A stretch of 64,000 nucleotides of DNA from Cladorhizidae sp. MBARI D1340-BT2. Its lineage: Eukaryota; Porifera; Demospongiae; Poecilosclerida; Cladorhizidae. The translations under genes and the position numbers were made by a program. The stretch's first letter is position 1, and every line of letters begins with the position of its first letter. Below, one piece after another: positions 42,400 to 53,719 of this stretch. Below the pieces are notes generated by a model. It made no database searches, was not told where the DNA came from, and was given only the letters and a program-made list of their open reading frames with translations. The DNA is taken from contig JAQNBH010000007.1 in assembly GCA_028752905.1 (NCBI GenBank), forward strand, positions 17,105,233 through 17,169,232, given 5' to 3'.

Positions 42400-43780
42400 C
42401 CTAGTCAACACGAGTCTGCATTTTTTACAAATCCCTAGACCTGGCATTGAATCTGAAACTGAACTGAAGCTGATAAGGTTCCACCTCAACTTTCAGACCT
42501 GTATATATATATATACTCAAACATATATATACTCAAACAGCAATATTCTTGTGTCATCATAACCTGATCGTCATATTTAATGCTGGAAAGTCGCACTACT
42601 TTCTATATAACTATTTAAAGTGTAGATAAATCTATTAGTATAATAATAATTATAGTAATGCCAATTTCCTGTAAGTAGTGAGCATGTCTATTTGCGTGTA
42701 GCTTCAGGGCGGTGATTTTGGAGGGCTTGTGGCTTGACCTATTTCTGGCCGACTTTTCCCCCTTCTATCTGGTAAGGGGTTCACAGCTACTAAACCATGC
42801 AGCCCGTTCTCAACTGCACAACGTAGCCAGGCCAGTCTAGCTTGGAACCGCTGGCAAGCCTGCATTATTTAATTTTTAAGGGAAGTGAACATGCAGTGCA
42901 TAGGTACATACATACAAACAAACATAGATATGCCAGCTAAGGCAATAACAAGTTTTCTAAATCTCCACCGAGGAGGATTGCTTTCCTCTGGCAACAATGA
43001 CAACAAACTGGTATTTTACAAAACCATTAAAAAGTGTACACTTCTTCAAGAACCATGTTCCTATCTTTCTAACTACTTCCCCCCCCCCCCCCCCCCCCCC
43101 CCACCCAAACATAAGTTGTCACTTCTTTATAATTTTACTTCCAGAGGAATCCAAATTCTCCAATACATTGACTGACTAATCCGTTACAACAAAATGGGTA
43201 ATGTTTATTAAAAATAAACAAGTTTGTGCATGTGACTAATGAGTCTTGCATACAACAGAGTTGACTCAGCAATTCTTTTATACTAGTAATGGCTCGTTCC
43301 AAATAGCGTAGAACAAGAATTCTAACCCCCCCCCCCCCCCCCCATTGAGGTACCCCTCTTCTCCCTCAAGTTATCAAGTTGCCGGCAGTAACACACACAT
43401 AACCGTCATCCACTCATATATAATATATATACATAAAACATGTCAGTTGACAAGGGCCTCTCCCAAAAGTGCAGAAATTGGTAAAGGGTTACCTATGTAA
43501 GTCTGTAGGGTGGAAGAGGGTTCATGGTGAGATAGATGCCTGCCAAATACTGAAATACTCTTGGCTCAGTGTCTTGTATATCACAGATCACTTCACATGC
43601 ACACTTCACATGCACACAATCAAAAGTATCATAGAATATCTATTACAAGGAAATATAACATGCCTACAAATCTAATAAAACGAGAGTTAGATTATGCTGA
43701 CAAGTACAAGTTGCAATAAAAACTAGAAGATTCTTTAGGAGTCAAAATACTAGCAACAGAAGCTTGAACGGTGGACATGC
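42400..43780. other. intergenic; two poly-C runs
   Basis: No gene is recognised. C24 at 43079-43102 and C18 at 43326-43343. AT dinucleotide runs lie near 42505-42530. Confidence 0.55.
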
Positions 43781-43788
43781 ACAGAGAG

Positions 43789-43817
43789 TCACCCTGCCAT
43801 CACCATCTTGATGAACT
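43789..43817 (-). CDS. MLC terminal exon
   Basis: The acceptor ATTCTGCAG precedes 43817. It encodes the end of the last EF-hand (EFIKMVMAG) and a TGA. At 29 nt it is very short but fits the family end exactly. Confidence 0.82.
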
Positions 43818-46800
43818 CTGCAGAATGACGGAAATTCCAATTAAAGTACACTTGCCGATGAGAACACCCACAAACCACATACCTGGTGTGTACAGTGTGT
43901 ATGTCCGTTATCAGTGCACATGTGTGTCCATGCATACGTGTGTCCATGCATGTATATGCAACTGTGTATGCATGTATGTATGTATGTGTGTATATGCATG
44001 TGTGTATGCATGTGTGTACGTATGTGTGCACATGTTTATATGCATGTGTGTATGACCATCTTATTCTTGTCTCCCCCAAATGTGTAGCTCTAGTACTGCA
44101 TTAAAGACAGCCTCATAATTATCGTCCATGGATGGTGGTCAAAGTTCAACATGCATGCAATGATACTGTTACCACACCTTCGGTTCATGTGTGGACTTAA
44201 TCATGTCCATCTTTATGTAATGTGCATGCAACCTTTCATCGCATGTTCCAACACTAATATATCTCTATGGAGATGTTGACAGACAATGTTAACCTTATGT
44301 AGCAAGACATACGCACCCACACACCACGTGGAATAGCATCACATCTGGATCAAAACAGCTTGATAATATGTAATATGTGTATATACTTACTCAAAATGCT
44401 AAGCAACCAGTTCCTCCCCCAATAAATGGATGCGAGACAACCAAATCAGTATACCCACCCAGTGTTTAAAGGTATAGCTTGAAACCACACCCATTCCCAA
44501 ACATCAGTCAAGATTTTTATTAAAACTTTATGGGGTGGCTAGCAGTAAATGTTTTCAGGAATAATCTCTTCAGCCTCTTCATATCATTAGAATAAGCTGC
44601 AGAGTTTGGCATAAAGAGGTGAGCACACAAAAGCTATTGTCGTGCACATCCTTTTCAAAGGAACCCAGAATGGTTCCAGGTAAGCGTGAGAGCCTGTGTT
44701 GCTCTCGTGATTTCCAGAAACAGTAGCCAAGGCCCGGAAGAGACCATCCATGATGGCAGTTACCCTCTCGCAGCCACTCAGGGTGTGTGGAGTACTAACA
44801 CATTTATTATTTAGCAAGCACCCACACTGCGCTCTTTTCAGCCGATTGTGACAATAAATGTTTAGTGCAACTTGCCTTCATAGTTGACTTGCCCTTGGCC
44901 GTCCTCCACACCGTTCAAGAGAGTGTCCACTTCTTCGTCTGTCATTTTCTCCCCTGAGAGAGACACGTACACACATGACAAGGAATGCTGTTTACATAAA
45001 TACAACACATCTGTAACTGCCCGATCACAGCACGGACAACACAAGAATCACTTGTGCAAGTGCAAAGTTCAAAAGTTTCTGACCTAATAGTGGCCAGGGT
45101 TGTGTTGCTAGAGGGGCACCAGGTTAGGGCAAGGAGAGTACAGGCTAGGGCTAGGGCAATGAGTGTAAAGGCTAGCACAATTAGTGTAAAGGCTAGCACA
45201 AAGAGTGTAAAGGCTAGGGCAATGAGTGTAAAGGCTAGCACAAGGAGTGTAAAGGCTGGCACAAGGAGTGTAAAGGCTAGGGCAATGAGTGTAAAGGCCA
45301 GCACAAGGAGTGTAAAGGCTAGCACAAGGAGTGTAATGGCTAGCACAAGGAGTGTAAAGGCTGGCACAAGGAGTGTAAAGGCTAGCACAAGGAGTGTAAA
45401 GGCTTGGGAAATGAGTGTAAAGGCTAGCACAAGGAGTGTAAATGCTAGCACAAGGAGTGTAAAGGCTAGCATAAGGGGTGTAAAGGCTAGTGCTAATGCC
45501 TACATGAACACAAGTCTCGTTAAAAAAAATTCTAATCCAATATAGTTTTTCTCAAAAAAATATATATTTTTAAATAATGTTCTTTAGAGCTATGTAGATG
45601 AGGCAGACTTTGACTTGGACCTACATGATTAGTATGAGGACAAGGAACACGAATTACCTTCAGAATGGAACTTGAACCAGCTACTTCCCTTTCCCAACGA
45701 CACCTACAGCTCAGCAATTACTAGAGGGTTGGTGGCCATCAGACACTCCTCCAGGGAGCAGTTCCCTCCCCCGCACCCCCTCAACATAGCAGTGTGTCTT
45801 ACAGGGAGGAGAAATATCCCACACCCTAACAGAAATCCCCCCCCCCCCCCCTCCCCCCTCCATAGAGCAGGCAATCCGCCTTTTCTTTTTATCCGGAAAA
45901 TCTCGATCAAGATTTCTTTGAAGGGAGCAGCACCCTCGTTTCTCAGATTTCTTCAAAGGGAGCAGCACTCTCATTTCTCAGATTTCTTCGAAGGGAGCAG
46001 CACCCTCGTTTCTCAGATTTCTTCAAAGGGAGCAGCACTCTCATTTCTCAGATTTCTTCGAAGGGAGCAGCACTCTCGTTTCTCGTGCCTTTGTAAATGT
46101 GGACAGTCCAAGAAAATAGCCTCGGGCACACCAAACATTCTTCTCACCCCCCCTTCAAAGAAATCCAGTACAAACCCCCTGATCATGCACAGAGCACATG
46201 GAATTAATTGATGTAATTATGTAGGGGCTGTTCTTTAGATTCTCTTTGAAGTTTAACCTTGCTCACACTTACCCAGAGAAGTGAGCACATGCCTCAACTC
46301 AGCGGAGTTGATGAAGCCATTGCCGTCCTTGTCGAACACCTTCAGCCCCTCGATGAAATCATCCATGGTTCCCTCGTCTTTCTTCTTCTGACAAGACAGG
46401 AACAAGGGGAGGAACTCTTCAAAGTTCACTCTCAAGTTACCTAATAAGGAAGGACAACGTGGGTCAGCTGGTTCACACTGAGCTACCCCTCCCCACATGT
46501 GCGTAAAGCACGCCCACAGCATGATAGAGCCACACCTCCTCCACAAAATAACATTCAGCCAAGCTATAATGAAGTCCGACCTCACAACAACAGATCACAC
46601 AGCTGCTATGACGTAATGAAACAGCCATGTCAGGTCTCTATCGACACCTGCAGAGATTGCACGGGTCACAAGTCTAGCCATGTTGTTTGGTGTGAATCCT
46701 CTGCACCGACGTAGCAACAATGACCCTGGTTCTCTTCGTGTATGGTTTCATAGCATAGGACTAACCAGCACGATGTTTGCGGCTTGAAATATGTCAGTGA

Positions 46801-48416
46801 ATCGTGTGTTAAAAAATATGGAGAAGACGGGAGAAATAACGTTTGCATTATACAATAGAGTTAGGGGCACTGGAAGTAGACCACCACTGATTTATGGGCT
46901 CCCTAAGATACATAAACCTGAGGTTCCCCTTAGGTCTAAATATTGTGTCTTGTATACGTGCACCGTCGTATAATCTTTCCAAGTTCATAGTATATTTGAT
47001 ATCACCTCTAGCTGGAAATACAAGTACATATATATGTCTAGGATTCTGGGCAATTTATCAAGTGTATTCAAGATGAATGTTCAGCACGGGATGAGTGTCT
47101 TGTCAGTTTTGATGTTTCCTCTCTTTTTACCAATGTTCCCATAGATGAGGCTGTGAAAGTAATTTTTGAAATGTCGACGAAAGATGAGAGCTTGAGTGAG
47201 AGGACTACACTAGGTGCTGACAGGATTTCTGAACTGTTGGAGTTGTTCCTGAAATCCACTTACTTCAGGTATCAAGAAAAATACTACGAGCAGAAAGAGT
47301 GTGCAGCAATGGGCTCTCCAGTATCTGCAGTGGTAGCCAACCTTTATATGGAATTCTTTGAGGAATTGGCACTCACAACTGCCCCACTGAAGCCAAGGTC
47401 TTGGAAGAGATATGTGGATGATACCTTATGCATTGTGAAGAAGGGAAGTGAGCAGGAGTTGTTGGACCATCTGAACAACATTAGGCTATCCATAAAGTTT
47501 ACCATGGAGCTTGAAGTGGCTGGATCGTTGCCCTTTCTGGATTGCCACCTGCACAGGAAGGAAGAGGGAAGGCTAACTGCAACCGTTTAAAGAAAACCCA
47601 CGCATACCAACCGGTACCTTGATTATATATATATCACATCATCCTATCCATGTCAGAAGAGGAGTGGTGAAGAGCTTGAATGAAGAGCCGGAAGACTAGC
47701 GACTGAGAAGAAGGACCTTTAGAGGAAGAACATCATTTGAATAAGGTCTTTGTAGAGAACAGTTATCCACAAGCCTTCATCAACCTTTCGGCTGCAGATA
47801 CATCTAAATGCAGAAAGGAAGATGAGTACACCAGTACAGGCAATGAGGGGTCTATGGTAGTGATTCGTTATGCAGCAGGGATGAGTGAAGACATCAGGAG
47901 GGTCTGCAGGAAGTTCAACATCAAAGTCGTCTTCAGATCGGGAAGAACTCTGACGACACAACTGAGCAGAGTGAAGGATGTTTTACCAGCTAATATGCAC
48001 TCATGTGTTGTGTACCACATCCCTTGTAGCTGTGGGAAAATACTACATAGGGGAGACCATCATAAGACTGGAGACTAGAGTGAAAGAACATCAAGATGCC
48101 CGTAGAAAGTGTACAAAAGAGCAGTCTGCAATTGCTGAACATGCATAGGATAATGGACATCCTATTTTGTAGGAGGAAACCATCATCTTTGACCAGGCCA
48201 GAAGACAGAAGGAACTGCTAGTGAAGGAGGCATTGCATACCAGCCTAGCACCAAGTGTGAGCGGTTTAATGGAGACTGTGGAAGGACTTGCCTGGCTGCT
48301 GGGGAGCTATTCTGAAGAGCCTGAACTTGAAGCCACAACCACCATAATTATTCTTATTTTATATTAATTATTTATAATTATAATAATTATATTATTTAAT
48401 ATTATTATTATTTCTT

Positions 48417-48467
<51 letters not shown>

Positions 48468-49371
48468 TTGGGATTATTTATTTTGTTATTTGTTTTAATT
48501 ATTTATGAATTTTATAATTTATTAATATATGAATTATATATATATGTTTATTTATTTTTATTTATTTAATTTATTTATTTATATATTTATTATTTTTATT
48601 TTATATTTCTGTTGAACACGTGTGCCGGGTCATGTGCTGGGCATGTGTTGCTGCCGGTATATAGCAGGCTCATGTGAGCCTTGGCATATCATTAGTCCTG
48701 ATGAAGGCTAGAGCATCTAGTCGAAACGTCAAGTGAATACAATTTGAAGTTGATTATTGAGAAGGTTATCATAATAGCTAGATAGCTTCCTTGCAGTTAG
48801 CCATGGATAAAAATTAATATCTCCACTGGTATATACTGGTATATACTGGTTTCTCTCTCTTTCTCCACTAGGATTATTCAAGCAAGCAATGCAACTTCAT
48901 CACACCGTGAATCATGGACTTCGACCTCTACAACACGTGCTCCCTCTCACTGCCTTGCTAATCACTAGTGAGGTCGCTTTACAGGGGAAAATCCCTAGCT
49001 AGCATGCCCAAACTAAAGCTGGCAAGCTCCACCCTGTGCTAAAATAACACCCTTAGTTAGAAACCACACCCCCAGCTAAAAAACCTCACCCCTCATCCTA
49101 AGCTAGAAAGCCACACCTCAAACTCATAGATGATGTAATGCACTTCACGTAGCTCTTAAGTTCACACCATGACGATGACAGGGTTCTGCAGAACCTTCGA
49201 GTCAATTTTCCCACTCATGGAACTCACCAGCTGGGTCCACTTCTTGCCGGATCTTCTTGATCTGCATCTGCGTTGGGTTCAGTCCGAGTGCCCGCATCAC
49301 GTCCCCGATCTGGCTGGAGTCAATCTTGTTGTCCCCTCGCTTATCAAATAATGCAAAGGCATCGCGATACT
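43789..49371 (-). CDS. myosin essential light chain (MYL6-like), partial
   Basis: Four minus-strand exons join with phase 1 at every border: 49228-49371, 46273-46440, 44876-44953 and 43789-43817 (stop TGA at 43791-43789). The protein reads [79 protein letters not shown] and [13 protein letters not shown]. This is the four-EF-hand layout of essential (alkali) myosin light chains, which bind the lever arm of conventional myosin. EF-hand loop 3 ([12 protein letters not shown]) keeps good calcium ligands. Loop 1 ([12 protein letters not shown]) and the last loop ([11 protein letters not shown]) are degenerate, as usual in the family. The 5' exon with the start codon was not found. Introns hold a Penelope-like element and minisatellites. 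Confidence 0.88.
43955..44055. repeat. TG/ATG-rich microsatellite
   Basis: Imperfect TATG/TGTG/CATG repeats in the last intron of the myosin light chain gene, close to the short terminal exon. Confidence 0.85.
44876..44953 (-). CDS. MLC exon with a GC donor
   Basis: The acceptor CTCTCAG precedes 44953. It encodes [20 protein letters not shown] then GQVNYE. After GAAG at 44876 the intron begins GCAAGT, a GC-AG intron with otherwise perfect consensus. Phase 1-1. Confidence 0.85.
45120..45495. repeat. 21-bp minisatellite, about 17 copies
   Basis: Unit AGTGTAAAGGCTAGCACAAG plus G. Because 21 is a multiple of three, both strands stay open: the plus strand gives ASTRSVK repeats and the minus strand gives hydrophobic LAFTLLV repeats. 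It lies in an intron of the myosin light chain gene, so these frames are not taken as genes. Confidence 0.95.
45838..45852. repeat. poly-C run
   Basis: About 15 C followed by TCCCCCC, intronic. Confidence 0.9.
45909..46090. repeat. 36-37-bp tandem repeat, 5 copies
   Basis: Unit TTTCTTCAAAGGGAGCAGCA plus CTCTCATTTCTCAGAT. Alternate copies vary at TTCAAAG/TTCGAAG and ATTT/GTTT. Located in an intron of the myosin light chain gene. Confidence 0.93.
46273..46440 (-). CDS. MLC exon with EF-hand 3
   Basis: The acceptor TTATTAG precedes 46440 and the donor GTAAGTG follows 46273. The 168 nt, phase 1-1, encode [16 protein letters not shown], a charged linker ([11 protein letters not shown]) and [17 protein letters not shown]. 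Confidence 0.9.
46780..48360 (+). pseudogene. Penelope-like element: RT plus GIY-YIG endonuclease, decayed
   Basis: Plus-strand frames in order begin with [18 protein letters not shown], then [10 protein letters not shown]. The RT core (47153-47590) has [20 protein letters not shown], the catalytic box in [15 protein letters not shown] and [10 protein letters not shown]. Next is a linker with [27 protein letters not shown] module (about 48005-48270) has [11 protein letters not shown] then [20 protein letters not shown] and IAEHA. The combination of a YVDD reverse transcriptase and a GIY-YIG nuclease defines Penelope-like retroelements. Several frameshifts and stops (HA-stop-DNGHPIL) show it is dead. 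It lies antisense in an intron of the myosin light chain gene. Confidence 0.85.
48418..48467. repeat. (CTA)n microsatellite
   Basis: About 17 trinucleotides, within an AT-rich stretch after the Penelope-like ORF. Confidence 0.97.
48600..48780 (+). mobile_element. Penelope-like element 3' terminal region (pLTR-like)
   Basis: Follows the GIY-YIG fragment. It contains the hammerhead-like core at 48698-48727 and then about 45 bp (AATTTGAAGTTGATTATTGA and neighbours) that recur at 63110-63152. This shared block marks it as the family's terminal repeat. Confidence 0.6.
48698..48727 (+). ncRNA. hammerhead-ribozyme-like motif in the Penelope 3' region
   Basis: CTGATGA at 48698-48704, then a helix (GGCTAG / CTAGTC, loop AGCAT), then GAAAC at 48723-48727. 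This is the conserved box 1, stem II, box 2 order of hammerhead ribozymes, which Penelope-like elements are known to carry. One extra A follows CTGATGA, and helices I and III were not established. Self-cleavage is therefore uncertain. Confidence 0.45.
49228..49371 (-). CDS. MLC exon with degenerate EF-hand 1
   Basis: The acceptor CCTTTAG precedes 49371 and the donor GTGAGTT follows 49228. The 144 nt are phase 1-1. It encodes [40 protein letters not shown] and RQEVDPAG, matching the start of essential light chains after the first few residues. The preceding exon with the initiator Met was not identified upstream. Confidence 0.88.
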
Positions 49372-49379
49372 CTAAAGGA

Positions 49380-50200
49380 AGGAAGAGAGAGGAGGAAGGG
49401 ACCGAGAGGGGGAGACATCGAATCATCATCAAATTTGTCACATTCCTTACTTGTAGACGCACTGGCAAAGTGCCATATTCACTTTGCCAGCCGCATGAGT
49501 ACCCTCCTGCATGCATGCTCGCACACATGCATGCATGCACACCCACGGAGGTGAGACTATCAGCTATGTGTTGTTACTCAAGTACGAATTGAATCTGCAT
49601 TCATCTCACCACTGCATGGGAGGAAACCTGGATAACTGCCAAACTAGTGAACTAACTGGACCACGACGACTACAGCTGCAGAGAAAACAGCCCCAACACC
49701 TGCAGACCTCAGACAGCATCTCATTCTGGCACCAAGACACACACAATTAAAAAAATCTGGAATGATATCAACCACAGCGCTAAGGCTGGCTGAGCGAGTA
49801 ATGGGGGGGGAGGTTACATGAATGCTTCCCCCCCCCCCCCCCCCCCCCTTTTCCAGGGAATCAACTTTGTATTATAATAAATCAAGCCCGGATTTACTAA
49901 TAAGTATTTTTGTCCACAAAGAGTGCTCCGGTCCAAACCCGACCACCATGTGTAATATTACGCACACTGCCTGTGTTGATGGCCGAATTGGATGCCACGC
50001 AGCCCAGACTGTACTAAAGCTGAAACATTGCTGCCCATGGAGGAAGGTGGGATGCCGCAGTGTATTCGGGAGCAAGGGCCTCCTCCTGCGTGTGTGCAGG
50101 AATGCAAGTTTGCTCTCAACTTGTTAACAAGTACATTCCAACATCATTAACACATTCCAGTCAGGCAATTGACAGGGTGTTAAACACCTAGACATCATAA
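49380..50200. other. upstream or intron of the MLC gene; poly-C run
   Basis: No exon is recognised. C21 at 49828-49848. The first MLC exon should lie to the right of 49371. An ATG at about 50880 (minus) is a possible start, but no matching donor phase could be shown. Confidence 0.4.
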
Positions 50201-50214
50201 GGTTCCATAAAAGT

Positions 50215-50405
50215 TATCCACTGGCCCTGTTTACTGGCCCTGCAGTTCTGTTCACTGGTCCTACAGTTCTGTTCACTGGCCCTGCAATCTGTTCACTGGT
50301 CCTGCAGTTCTGTTCACTGGCCCTGCAGTTCTGTTCACTGGCCCTGCAGTTCTGTTCACTGGCCCTGCAGTTCTGTTTGTTTACTGGCCCTGCAGCTTTG
50401 TGTTC
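50215..50405. repeat. 21-bp minisatellite, about 9 copies
   Basis: Unit CTGTTCACTGGCCCTGCAGT plus T, with CCC/TCC variation and one interruption near 50375. Confidence 0.94.
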
Positions 50406-50419
50406 ACTTCAGAACAAAG

Positions 50420-51890
50420 CTTAAGAATTTCTAAGTACTGGTAGTACCATGTTGATCCAATCACTTTGGGAGGGGTGGAGTGGGATACCAGGGTGAGTGG
50501 TGTTGTGATTGCCGCTGATTGATGAGCACATCAAACAGGCAGCTGGAACCGCCCAGGCCCAGATCAAAGAGCATGCAGCTGCAACTCTCCTGTCAACAAA
50601 TAATCATTGCCCTCCCACTCTCAGCCTGTTGGGTATGTGAATGTTAATCAAATTGCTCCGAGGAGCACCTCGTGAGTGTTGACCACACAGAACGTTGCTC
50701 TGGTGAAATGCACCTCGGTACAAGTAAATTAAAAGCAAAACTGCTTTGTATCACTCACCACAGCCACCAACACCACCTACATCTTATAAAAGCTTCTTGG
50801 AATTAATAGATTTTTCACTTCTGCACCCACCCCCACACACAGAGATTCCTACTACTGTAGCTGTGACAGCGCCTTCCATGACCGTACCAGTGACGAGGGC
50901 TTGGGGTATTCGGAGCTTTAAACAACACGCTACTTATCTTAAATAAAAACAGCTATCAACTTGCTTCACACCCACATGCGCTATGAAACAGTGGCTTTCG
51001 AGAGGTTTGCAGGAGAAACATGTCCACAACAATGTTGGCTTAAAAGCAACTGGTGCAGAGCAGTGGAGCTTGATCTCTCGATGTCTTCAACCCTAGAGAG
51101 ATGTCCCATCTAAGGATGTTCCTAGCCTTAACCCTAGTACTGACTGACACATGCTGTTGGGTCAGCAGTCAGCACTATGTTACTCTAGGGCTAAGGCTAG
51201 GGACATACTGAGATGTACTGGACGTCTCTCAAGCATTGAGGACATGGGGAGATCAATGTCCAGTTGGGCATCGTAGGAGAGTTCCAAGTACCCGGGAGGA
51301 ACACTTGGATGCTGTGGGAAAGGTTGTATCAGTGCTGGACATGACAGGATACTGTCATGGCCGAAGTGAAGGAGAGCAGTGCCTCTAGGGTCAGAGTTCA
51401 CCATATCTAGTTGGCACAGCCAGCACGACCATATAAGGCAACACACAACTAGGACATGACCACAACAACCTCCCTCACTGACGATCTGCAAGGAGAGCTG
51501 CCGACCCTTGGGGTAGTCATGCATACCCTGAACACTCTCAGTCGCTCAGACGCTATTAACTAATATTCATACCCCACTCAACCTCACTTCCTGTTAGTCC
51601 TAAACAGTGCACAGCACTCTGTGAAGATCAGTACTGGATTAGGGCTTCAGTTAGGGCTAGGGCCAGGGCAATGACTAGAGTAAAAACTAGGGCTCGAGCA
51701 GTGAGGAGGCCTGAGGATCTAACATGCTCACAATATCATCATGATAATTATAGTGGCAGGACTCTTTTGTGTCACTCCTACCAATGCCTGCATGTGCCAA
51801 TGACGAGCAGTAGAGCAAGGACCGTTGCCTCTGGAAAGCAACCCATCACCTGCAGAGATTGCCAGCATGTCCTCAGTATTCTCCATAAAC
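50420..51890. other. stretch without recognised gene
   Basis: The longest open frames (minus strand 51180-51524) have no recognisable domain. Simple AGGGCTAGGG-like words occur at 51120-51200 and 51640-51690. Nothing else is supported. Confidence 0.45.
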
Positions 51891-51895
51891 AGGAC

Positions 51896-52425
51896 TCTGG
51901 AGGGTCCAGTGGCCACCATAAACAGTGGCCACCATAAACAGGAGGGCCCAGTGGCCACCATAAACAGGAGGTCCCAGTGGCCATCATAAACAGGAGGGCC
52001 CAGTGGCCATCATAAACAGGAGGGCCCAGTGGCCACCATAAACAGGAGGGCCCAGTGGCCACCATAAACAGGAGGGCCCAGTGGCCACCATAAACAGGAG
52101 GGCCCAGTGGCCATCATAAACAGGAGGGTCCAGTGGACACCATAAACAGGAGGGTCCAGTGGTCACCATAAACAGGAGGGCCCAGTGGCCACCATAAACA
52201 GGAGGGTCCAGTGGCCACCATAAACAGGAGGGCCCAGTGGCCACCATAAACAGGAGGGCCCAGTGGCCATCATAAACAGGAGGGTCCAGTGGACACCATA
52301 AACAGGAGGGTCCAGTGGTCACCATAAACAGGAGGGTCCAGTGGCCACCATAAACAGGAGGGCCCAGTGGCCACCATAAACAGGAGGGCCCAGTGGCCAC
52401 CATAAACAGGAGGGCCCAGTGGCCA
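51896..52425. repeat. 26-bp minisatellite, about 20 copies, with higher-order structure
   Basis: Unit GTGGCCACCATAAACAGGAG plus GGCCCA. A run of three variant units (CCATCAT, GACACC, GTCACC) recurs six units (156 bp) later, at about 52108-52180 and 52264-52336. Long minus-strand frames (CLWWPLGPPVYGGHWALLFM type) are by-products of the repeat. Confidence 0.95.
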
Positions 52426-52469
52426 CATACAATTCTGGGTTATCTGTGCATGTCCAAAGTACAAAGTTC

Positions 52470-52670
52470 TTGCCCACCTAACTCTAGCTCCACGACCCTA
52501 GCCCTATGTACTACATACTTAGCCCTACGTACCTAGCCCTACATCCCTAATCGTACATTCCTACATCCCTAGCTTCAAGTCCCTAGACCTACATTCCCAG
52601 ACCTCCTACGTCCCTCCCTATGTCCTCAGCCCCACATTCCTAGACCTACGTTGCTAACCTAGCCAGCATT
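52470..52670. repeat. degenerate CCCTAG/CCTACRT-type short repeat
   Basis: Irregular ~10-11-bp words such as CCCTAGCCCTACGTACCTAG. It is not a canonical telomere repeat. Confidence 0.7.
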
Positions 52671-52904
52671 AGTTAGGTGGCAAGCACTATGAATTTTGGA
52701 CACCCGTTCACAAATGATCCTGGGGCTGTGCACACCTTCACCGGCCAATAAGAACACGAACAAGAGACAAAAAATAATACGTCGCAAAAAAATTATAATG
52801 ACCTCCAATGACAAGGCTTGAAGCATGCTCTGTATTTTGTGGTGTGCATGTTGGATGGGATGAGCTGAGCAACATGGGTCCAGCATAGAGCTTGGAGGAT
52901 GGCT

Positions 52905-53335
52905 GTTAACCCTGTCACTCTTGGAGGCTAGGTATTAACCTTGTGTCACTCTTGAAGGCTGGGTATTAACCCTGTGTCACTCTTGAGGCTGGGTATTAAC
53001 CCTGTGTCACTCTTGAAGACTGGGTATTAACCCTATGTCACTCTTGAGGCTGGGTATTAACCTTGTGTCACTCTTGAAGGCTGGGTATTAGGAGGCTGGG
53101 TATTAACCCTGTGTCACTCTTGAGGCTGGGTATTAACCCTGTGTCACTCTTGAGGACTGGGTATTAACCCTGTGTCACTCTTGAGGCTGGGTATTAACCT
53201 TGTGTCACTCTTGAAGGCTGGGTATTAACCCTGTGTCACTCTTGGAGGCTGGGTATTAACCCCACTTCACTTGTAGAGGCTGGCTATTAACCCCATGTCA
53301 CTCGTGGAGGCTGGCTATTAACCCTGTGTCACTCC
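52905..53335. repeat. 30-32-bp minisatellite, about 13 copies
   Basis: Unit CTGGGTATTAACCCTGTGTC plus ACTCTTGAGG, with 1-2-bp length variants (GAAGG, GGAGG). The copies diverge toward 53330. Confidence 0.95.
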
Positions 53336-53371
53336 GGCACAAAGCAGGGTATGGAAATGTGGTTGCTAGAA

Positions 53372-53393
53372 CCCCCCCCCCCCCCCCCCCCCC
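53372..53393. repeat. poly-C run (C22)
   Basis: Homopolymer at the right edge of the 30-bp array. Confidence 0.95.
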
Positions 53394-53719
53394 GGAACTA
53401 TGATATAGGTAGTAAACTTGAAACTCAACAGTGACATGTACGCATACCTAAGGTTAATAAAACAAAACATGTCCTGGGTAACTTTTAAACAGCTATTCTT
53501 CTTCCCTTTCTGTTTCATATATCTGCCGTTGTTTTGAGATCACTGTCTGTCAGGTTCAATGGCAATTGTCATAATGTGTGAAAGACTTGAGGTCTTTTCG
53601 CGAGAAGAGTTTTTTAAAAAAAATTTTCATCTGAGACAAGCTTCTCTCTATGGAGACAATAGCAACAGGTATGGACGAACTGATGGCTGCAAGTATGGGA
53701 ACATGGTTTTCAACATTTC

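Noticed and set aside
44942..45545. 176- and 163-codon ORFs on opposite strands
   Set aside because: Both arise from the 21-bp intronic minisatellite. The minus frame also runs across a true MLC exon border, so it is not a gene.
49372..49546. Upstream extension of the MLC exon giving a long N-terminus
   Set aside because: The extension crosses a good CCTTTAG acceptor, and its sequence (MHAGGYSCGW) is unlike any light chain. It is intron read-through.
51778..52464. Minus-strand ORFs with CLWWPLGPPVYGGHWALLFM repeats
   Set aside because: Translation of the 26-bp array. The composition is set by the repeat and there is no domain.
52470..52670. Telomeric repeat tract
   Set aside because: CCCTA-containing words are irregular and never form the TTAGGG/CCCTAA array expected of animal telomeres.
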